This document shows, piece by piece, positions 14,771 to 19,224 of a stretch of 19,224 bases of DNA. The notes beneath the pieces are model-generated. The model made no database searches. It had not been told where the DNA came from and saw only the letters and a list, made by a program, of their open reading frames with translations. This DNA is from Chloroflexota bacterium. GTDB taxonomy: Bacteria; Chloroflexota; Limnocylindria; Limnocylindrales; CSP1-4. The DNA lies in assembly GCA_004298915.1 (NCBI GenBank), contig SCTE01000096.1:1-19224 (forward strand). The letters are read 5' to 3'. Positions within the stretch are counted from its first letter, which is position 1. Each line of letters opens with the position of its first letter. The position numbers and the translations under genes are program-made.

Positions 14771-14802
14771 CGAGCCGTGGCCGTTTGCCCGGTCACGGCT
14801 CG
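14771..14802 (-). promoter_or_regulatory. Intercistronic hairpin between potD and potB
   Basis: A perfect 9-bp inverted repeat (CGAGCCGTG / CACGGCTCG) with a single mismatch and a further 3 inner pairs closes on a 6-base loop. It lies in the 62-nt gap between the potD stop and the potB start and is not followed by a T-run. Such structures after binding-protein genes often protect the upstream mRNA and keep binding protein in excess over permease (known for malE-malF type operons); that role is inferred here. Confidence 0.6.
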
Positions 14803-14813
14803 TGGTCCTCTGC

Positions 14814-15989
14814 CTATGCGCCTTCGAGGTTGGACGCCAGGTCGGCCCACTTGATGTCGTCGGCATCCTCGAGGGCCGGCTGCGGGAACATGTTCTTGGC
14901 GGTCGCGGCCGACGGGAAGAGCAGCTCGTTGGCCGCCAGATCGGGATCGGTCTTGGCGATCTCGTCGGCGACGCCCTTGACCGGCGAGATGTAGTAGATC
15001 CAGGCCGCAAGGCGGGCCGCGTTCTTGACGTCATAGACGAAGTCGATCATCGCCTCGGCCGCGCCCTTGTGCTTGGCACCCTTGGGGATGAGCATGTTGT
15101 CGGTCCAGATGACGGCACCTTCCTCGGGGAAGTCGAACCGGTCGTCCTCGCCGCCGGACGAGGCGAGGTCACCCGACCAGACCATGGCCGCCCAGGTGTC
15201 GCCCGAGCCGAAATCCTGGAGGTACTCGTTGCCCGTGAACTTGCGGATGTGGCCGCTGTCCACGTACGGCTTGATGTAGTCGTGGACCTTCTGGGCGTCC
15301 TCGTAGGTCATGTCGGCCGGGAGGTGCGTGATGTCGCCCTTGGCCTTGAGCATGAGCCCGACGAGCGAGAACGTATCGGGGTACCCGGTCAGCATCGTGA
15401 CCTTGCCCTTGAAGGCTGGATCGAAGAGGTCCTCGACCTTGGTCAGGTCTCGGCCCGTCGACTTGACGTTGTAGCCGACGCCGGTCGCGCCCGACTGCCA
15501 CGGGAAGTGCATCTTCATGTCCGGGTCCCAGGACAGGCCCTTGAGCTCGTCCCGGACGTTGGCATGGGCGGTCGGCGTGTTGGCCGCGTTGATCTCCTCG
15601 ATCCAGCCGGCCCGGATGACCCGGGCGGCCATGTAGTCGGTCAGGACGATGAGGTCCCAGCCCGAATCGAGGCCGGCGCCCAGGAGCGGTGCCAGCGTGG
15701 CGTAGAAGTCCTCGTTCGCCTCGATGTCTTCCTTGTAGTTGACCTCGATGCCGTACTTGGCCTTGAAGTCGGTCAGGGTCGGGGACGAGCTCTCATCCTC
15801 GGTCAGGTCGATGTACGCCGGCCAGTTCGCGAAATTGAGCGGTCCGCTGATCTCGTCGGTCGAAGGCTTCGGCGAGCTGCCGGCTCCACACGCGGCGAGG
15901 AAGCCGGCCACGCCGGCGAGGGTGGTGCCCTGGATGAAGACCCGCCGGGTCAGCGGCGTGCTTCGGATCAGGCTGTCGAGATCGTTCAC
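14814..15989 (-). CDS. potD: Polyamine-type substrate-binding lipoprotein PotD
   Basis: A 391-aa periplasmic-type binding protein. The N-terminus has a twin-arginine-like TRRVFIQG (14-21), a hydrophobic core and a lipobox LAAC ending at C34, so it is probably Tat-exported and lipid-anchored, as is common in bacteria lacking a classic periplasm. After a short Ser/Pro spacer, LNFANWPAYIDLTED begins the PotD/PotF-type fold, followed by DLIVLTDYMAARVIRAGWI, VGYN and GDLA blocks typical of the family. It captures spermidine, putrescine or a related amine for PotBC. The start is GTG 15989 with AGGAGGAG about 9 nt upstream. It follows potA after 37 nt. Confidence 0.92.
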   Translation of the reverse strand: MNDLDSLIRSTPLTRRVFIQGTTLAGVAGFLAACGAGSSPKPSTDEISGPLNFANWPAYIDLTEDESSSPTLTDFKAKYGIEVNYKEDIEANEDFYATLAPLLGAGLDSGWDLIVLTDYMAARVIRAGWIEEINAANTPTAHANVRDELKGLSWDPDMKMHFPWQSGATGVGYNVKSTGRDLTKVEDLFDPAFKGKVTMLTGYPDTFSLVGLMLKAKGDITHLPADMTYEDAQKVHDYIKPYVDSGHIRKFTGNEYLQDFGSGDTWAAMVWSGDLASSGGEDDRFDFPEEGAVIWTDNMLIPKGAKHKGAAEAMIDFVYDVKNAARLAAWIYYISPVKGVADEIAKTDPDLAANELLFPSAATAKNMFPQPALEDADDIKWADLASNLEGA

Positions 15990-16026
15990 GGATGGACTCC
16001 TCCTGCTTGGACTCGGGGAACCGGGG

Positions 16027-17211
16027 TCAGTCGACGTCCGGTGATGAACTGGTGGTTGTCGAACTCGTTGGGACCGCGAACGTGTGTTCGGCGGACCAGC
16101 TCAGGTGCACTTCCTGGCCGGGCTGGTGGAGCGACCCGTGCGACGCCCGCCCGATGTTCTGCTCGAACACCGTCAGGCGCGCTCCGCTCGGGGACTTGAT
16201 GATGTAGCTGGTCGAGGCGCCAAGGTAGGACGCGTCCATGACCCGTCCCTTGAGGCGGTTCGCGGTCTCGGGAATGGTCGCCGCGTCGGCGTGGAGGCGG
16301 ATCTTCTCGGGCCGAACGCCGACCTTGATCGAGGTCTCGCCATTCACCGCGGCGGCGGGCACGCGGACCATGACGCCATCCGCGAGGGTTGCCATGACGT
16401 TGTCGCCATCGGCCTGGCCGAGGGTCGCCGGGAGCAGGTTGCTGACGCCCAGGAAGCCGGCCACGAACTCCGTCGCCGGGCGCTCGTAGAGCGTCTCGGG
16501 ATCCCCGAGCTGCTCGTACTTTCCGCGGTTCATGACGGCGATCCGATCGGACATCGTCATCGCCTCCTCCTGGTCGTGGGTCACGTAGATGAACGTGATT
16601 CCGACCTCTTCCTGGATGCGCTTCAACTCGACCTGCATCTGCTTCCGGAGCTTGAGGTCGAGCGCACCGAGCGGCTCGTCGAGGAGGAGGACCGAGGGCT
16701 TGTTGACGAGGGCACGGGCAAGCGCCACGCGCTGTGCCTGGCCGCCCGAGATCTGGCCCGGCTTTCGGCGCTCGTAGCCCGGCAGCTCCACGAGCTCGAG
16801 CATCTCCGACACCCGCTGCCTGACCTCGGATTCCTCGATGTGCCGGCGACGGAGCCCGAAGGCGACGTTGTCGAAGATCGACAGGTGGGGGAACAGGGCG
16901 TAGTTCTGGAAGACGGTGTTGACGTTGCGCTGGTAGGGCGGCAGCCAGGTCACGTCCTGGCCGGCCAGCTCGATCTTGCCGGACGTCGGCTGCTCGAACC
17001 CGCCGATCATCCGGAGGGTCGTGGTCTTGCCGCAGCCGGACGGCCCGAGGAGGCTGAAGAACTCGCCGTCCTGGACCTCGAGGTCGATGTGGTCGACGGC
17101 AACGATCAGACCGCTGTCGTCCGGCTGGATGTACTTCGCGACCCGCCGACCGGTGGCGTCGCTCCCGAAGGCCTTGTAGACCTGGGTCAGCCGGACTTCG
17201 ACTTCGGGCAC
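16027..17211 (-). CDS. potA: Polyamine-type ABC transporter ATPase PotA
   Basis: 394 aa. ABC ATPase blocks: Walker A GPSGCGKTT (56-64), Q-loop Q102, signature SGGQ (155-158), Walker B LLLDEP (175-180), D-loop GALD and H-loop H212 (THDQEEA). The remaining 150 residues form the TOBE-type regulatory domain of the PotA/MalK group. Unusual: after VYKAFG (11-16) about 20 extra residues (to about 36) precede the normal VAVDHIDL strand. I chose GTG 17211, which has GGAGGA 11 nt upstream and aligns with family N-termini; a TTG at 17244 would add 11 residues. First gene of potADBC, driven by the promoter at 17294-17323. Confidence 0.92.
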   Translation of the reverse strand: MPEVEVRLTQVYKAFGSDATGRRVAKYIQPDDSGLIVAVDHIDLEVQDGEFFSLLGPSGCGKTTTLRMIGGFEQPTSGKIELAGQDVTWLPPYQRNVNTVFQNYALFPHLSIFDNVAFGLRRRHIEESEVRQRVSEMLELVELPGYERRKPGQISGGQAQRVALARALVNKPSVLLLDEPLGALDLKLRKQMQVELKRIQEEVGITFIYVTHDQEEAMTMSDRIAVMNRGKYEQLGDPETLYERPATEFVAGFLGVSNLLPATLGQADGDNVMATLADGVMVRVPAAAVNGETSIKVGVRPEKIRLHADAATIPETANRLKGRVMDASYLGASTSYIIKSPSGARLTVFEQNIGRASHGSLHQPGQEVHLSWSAEHTFAVPTSSTTTSSSPDVD

Positions 17212-17293
17212 GCTCGTCTCGATCCTCCGAACTGCGGGTCGCAACCGTCAGCGCCACACGCCAGTCCGCAAGCGGGGCAACGCGCGTCACCCG

Positions 17294-17323
17294 AGGATAG
17301 GCGGGGGGAAGTGGTCGTGTCAA
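17294..17323 (-). promoter_or_regulatory. Promoter of the potADBC operon
   Basis: On the minus strand TTGACA (17318-17323) is a perfect -35, followed by an 18-nt spacer and TATCCT (17294-17299) as -10. Transcription would start near 17287, giving a leader of about 77 nt before GTG 17211. This is the best housekeeping-type promoter in the window. Confidence 0.75.
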
Positions 17324-17357
17324 ACACCGCATGTCGTGAAATAGGTCGATCCGGAGT

Positions 17358-17389
17358 ACGAATTTCGCACACTCGGAGCCACAATTCGT
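17358..17389. promoter_or_regulatory. Spaced inverted repeat upstream of the potA promoter, candidate operator
   Basis: ACGAATT (17358-17364) and AATTCGT (17383-17389) are perfect inverted half-sites with 18 nt between them, 35 nt upstream of the potA -35. The spacing (centre to centre 25 nt) would put half-sites on nearly the same helix side. A regulator has not been identified; no transcription factor gene is in the window. Confidence 0.35.
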
Positions 17390-17600
17390 GGCAGATCGCC
17401 GGTCGCCGACTGGCCGGCTTGAATGCCTTCGCGGGCTTGTGCAGAGCGAGGGTCGATGTGGGCCTGCTGCGGGCGCCGTCCGGGGCCCGGATGCTCCACT
17501 TCCCGCTCGAAAAGCGGTCGGGCGGCACGACCGCGAGGTCGGGGCTACGATATCGACGCCAATCCCGTCGGAAATCACGCCCGGAGCCATCGAGGACCCC

Positions 17601-18680
17601 ATGCCCCAGGTCACCGAAACCGCCGTCATGTCCGCGCTCAGTCAGGTCCAGGAGCCCGAGCTGGGCGGTGACCTGGTGACGCGCAACATGATCAAGGACC
17701 TGACCATCGAGGGGGCCGCCGTCGCGTTCACCATCGAACTCACGACCCCGGCGTGCCCGCTCAAGGACGAGATCGAGTCGCGGGTGCATGCGGCGCTCGA
17801 TCCGATCGGCGTGGAATCGATCGCCCTCACCTGGGGTTCGATGGTTCGCCGGGCAACGCCCCGGACGGCCGAGCAACTGCTCCCCGGGGTGAAGAACGTC
17901 ATCGCCGTCGCGTCCGGCAAGGGTGGCGTGGGCAAGAGCACCGTTGCCGTGAACCTCGCGGTCGCCCTCGCCAGGGACGGCGCGGCCGTCGGTCTCCTCG
18001 ACGCCGACATCACCGGTCCGAATGTGCCGCTCATGCTCGGCCTGGACGGCCAGCCGGGCAAGAGCAAGGACGAGAAGATCGTGCCCCTCGAGCGCCACGG
18101 CGTGAAGGCGATCTCGATCCAGTTCTTCGTGCCCGCCGGCCAGCCCATCATCTGGCGCGGACCGCTCGTTGGCGGAGCGATCCAGCAGTTCCTCCGGGAC
18201 GTCGATTGGGGCGAGCTCGACTACCTCGTCATCGACCTGCCGCCGGGGACGTCCGACGCGCAGCTGACGCTCGCCCAGGCCGTGCCGATCTCCGGGTCGG
18301 TCCTCGTGACGACGCCCCAGGAGGTGGCCCTCCTCGATGTCGACAAGGCCCTGGCCATGTTCAAGCGGATGAGCGTGCCGGTCATCGGCATCGTGGAGAA
18401 CATGAGCGGCCTCGTCTGTCCCCACTGCGACGAGATCATCGACCTCTTCGGCCGTGGTGGCGGCGAACGCTTCGCGCGCGAGCACGATATCGAGTTCCTC
18501 GGGTCCATCCCGCTCGACATCACCGTCCGGCAGGGTGGCGATGTCGGCGTGCCGGCCGTGGCCCAACGCGAGCCCGGGGCCGCCGCGGTCGCGCTCCAGC
18601 ACCTCGCCCGAACGGTCGCCGCGCGGATGAGCATCCGGGCCGCGAGCGGGGCCGGCCAGCCGGTGCTGACGATCTCCTAG
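17601..18680 (+). CDS. mrp: Mrp/ApbC-type iron-sulfur carrier ATPase
   Basis: A 359-aa P-loop ATPase of the Mrp/NBP35/ApbC family, which carries Fe-S clusters to apo-proteins in the cytosol. Residues about 5-80 are the MIP18/DUF59 domain, with C52 in its TPACPL block. The ATPase domain has deviant Walker A GKGGVGKST (106-114), DADITGP (134-140), and Walker B VIDLPPGTSD (210-219). The cluster-binding CPHC (273-276) follows ENMSG, as expected. ATG 17601 was chosen because GAGGA lies 4 nt upstream and the DUF59 domain begins directly after it; upstream open frame is unconserved. Monocistronic as far as can be seen. Confidence 0.95.
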   Translation: MPQVTETAVMSALSQVQEPELGGDLVTRNMIKDLTIEGAAVAFTIELTTPACPLKDEIESRVHAALDPIGVESIALTWGSMVRRATPRTAEQLLPGVKNVIAVASGKGGVGKSTVAVNLAVALARDGAAVGLLDADITGPNVPLMLGLDGQPGKSKDEKIVPLERHGVKAISIQFFVPAGQPIIWRGPLVGGAIQQFLRDVDWGELDYLVIDLPPGTSDAQLTLAQAVPISGSVLVTTPQEVALLDVDKALAMFKRMSVPVIGIVENMSGLVCPHCDEIIDLFGRGGGERFAREHDIEFLGSIPLDITVRQGGDVGVPAVAQREPGAAAVALQHLARTVAARMSIRAASGAGQPVLTIS

Positions 18681-19222
18681 GAGCGACGCTCCGGCATCGT
18701 GATCACGGGGGTGCCGCCCGCGGCCACTTCGATCTCCATCCGCGACAGCGCGGGCTGCACCCGGCCATCGGTCGGGGCGCAGATGGCGCGGATTGCCTCC
18801 AGGCGCTCGATCGGGTAGTGGACGAGGACGGCACGTGGCACGCCCGCCCGCACCGCGTGATCGACGGCCTCCTCGGCCGTCAGGTGGCCGCGCTTCAGGT
18901 CATCGAACTCGTCGGTGTGGAGGGTCGCCTCGAGGATCAGGAGCTCCGCACCACGGGCGAGGCCGACGACACTCTCCGCCGGGCCCATGTCGCCGGCGTA
19001 GATGACCCGTTCGCCCCCGGGTCCCGTGATCTCCATCGACCAGGCCGGGACGTAGTGGCCGATGGGATGCGGCCGGACGGTCATGTCACCGATCCGGAAG
19101 GCGATCCCGTCCGCGTACTCGTGGATCGAAAACGCCGCTTCGAAGAAGCCGGGTCGCTCGCTCATGACGATGGCCAGGTGGTCGAGCCGGTCCTTGCCGC
19201 CCGGTGGGAGGTGCAGGGCGAG
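18677..19222 (-). CDS. Metallo-beta-lactamase-fold hydrolase (RNase Z-like), 5' end missing
   Basis: 181 residues are visible and the frame is open through the right edge, so the N-terminus with the first HxHxDH motif lies outside. An ATG at 19165 is internal: upstream codons (LHLPPGGKDRLDHL) read as normal family sequence. Visible second-half motifs: GHYVPAWSMEI (about 74-84) with a His ligand, RVIYAGDMGP (91-100) with the bridging Asp, LLILEATL and GHLTAEEAVDHA (about 130-141), and VLVHYP near 151-156 with the last His ligand. This is the pattern of RNase Z/AtsA-like hydrolases, acting on phosphodiesters or other esters; the substrate is not determinable. The stop shares CTAG with the convergent Mrp gene. 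Confidence 0.85.
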   Translation of the reverse strand, partial: LALHLPPGGKDRLDHLAIVMSERPGFFEAAFSIHEYADGIAFRIGDMTVRPHPIGHYVPAWSMEITGPGGERVIYAGDMGPAESVVGLARGAELLILEATLHTDEFDDLKRGHLTAEEAVDHAVRAGVPRAVLVHYPIERLEAIRAICAPTDGRVQPALSRMEIEVAAGGTPVITMPERRS

Positions 19223-19224
19223 GG

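Larger units (their letters stand above)
17212..17600. other. 389-nt divergent intergenic region between potA and the Mrp ATPase gene
   Basis: It holds the potA promoter (17294-17323), a spaced 7-bp dyad (17358-17389) and, on the plus side, TACGAT at 17546-17551 as a possible -10 for the Mrp gene without a recognisable -35. Small hairpins occur at 17505-17516 and 17516-17535 and look incidental. The plus-strand frame is open from 17388 into the Mrp gene, but the translation before 17601 is Arg/Gly/Pro-rich and unlike the family. The 17310-17390 part is visibly less GC-rich than the rest, as expected of a regulatory zone. Confidence 0.5.

Noticed and set aside
17388..17600. N-terminal extension of the Mrp ATPase
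   Set aside because: Arg/Gly/Pro-rich unconserved translation; the DUF59 domain starts right after ATG 17601, which has GAGGA upstream.
16084..17679. 531-aa plus-strand open frame opposite potA
   Set aside because: Shadow of potA; no recognisable motif and composition biased to Val/Leu/Gly/Asp/Arg from the reverse reading.
1..19224. tRNA, rRNA, CRISPR, IS, phage or toxin-antitoxin elements
   Set aside because: No cloverleaf-like segment, spaced direct repeats, transposase or integrase motif, or terminal inverted repeat was seen on reading both strands.

Overview
The window is uniformly GC-rich with dense, often overlapping bacterial genes. Gene content (PotABCD-type importer, dimethylglycine/sarcosine dehydrogenase-like flavoprotein, HisN-like phosphatase, Mrp ATPase), GTG starts, short leaders and TANNNT boxes placed directly before starts fit a high-GC Chloroflexota (for example the Limnocylindria) or an actinobacterium. 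No rRNA or clade marker is present, so this placement is an inference. No tRNA, CRISPR array, IS element, integrase or phage gene was seen; it reads as chromosomal metabolic DNA.

Layout, left to right. (1) 1-3069, plus strand: the 3' end of a GcvT-domain protein, a calcineurin-like metallophosphoesterase with a probable leaderless promoter, and an APC-family permease ending in a strong intrinsic terminator. (2) 3152-4057, minus strand: a choline/aminoglycoside-kinase-fold phosphotransferase, divergent from (3) a plus-strand operon at 4233-9095 whose four genes each overlap by 4 nt: an 820-aa FAD oxidoreductase/GcvT protein, an inositol-monophosphatase/HisN-type phosphatase, and two paralogous four-helix membrane proteins of unknown function. 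(4) 9182-10351, plus strand: an exported, probably lipid-anchored protein with a Pro/Thr-rich stalk. (5) 17211-10348, minus strand: potA-potD-potB-potC, then a class III aminotransferase, an unknown 151-aa protein and a GNAT acetyltransferase. (6) Mrp/ApbC ATPase on plus, convergent with a partial metallo-beta-lactamase-fold hydrolase on minus that runs off the right edge.

Functionally most of the window points to uptake and breakdown of amines: an amino-acid/amine permease, a polyamine-type ABC importer beside an aminotransferase, one complete and one partial N-demethylating (folate-dependent) protein, and a choline-kinase-like enzyme. The substrates are inferred from family and context only.

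The most unusual feature is in PotB: the cytoplasmic EAA loop, which couples the permease to its ATPase, is interrupted by about 61 residues containing two glycine-rich hydrophobic segments, whereas the EAA loop of PotC next to it is intact. PotA carries a roughly 20-residue insertion near its nucleotide site. Other points of interest are the tandem unknown membrane proteins coupled to the flavoprotein operon, TANNNT-N6-ATG leaderless start signals, an 11-bp -10 motif shared by the potA and aminotransferase upstream regions, and both convergent gene pairs sharing a CTAG overlapping stop. I did not find a defence system or other clearly new multi-gene machine.
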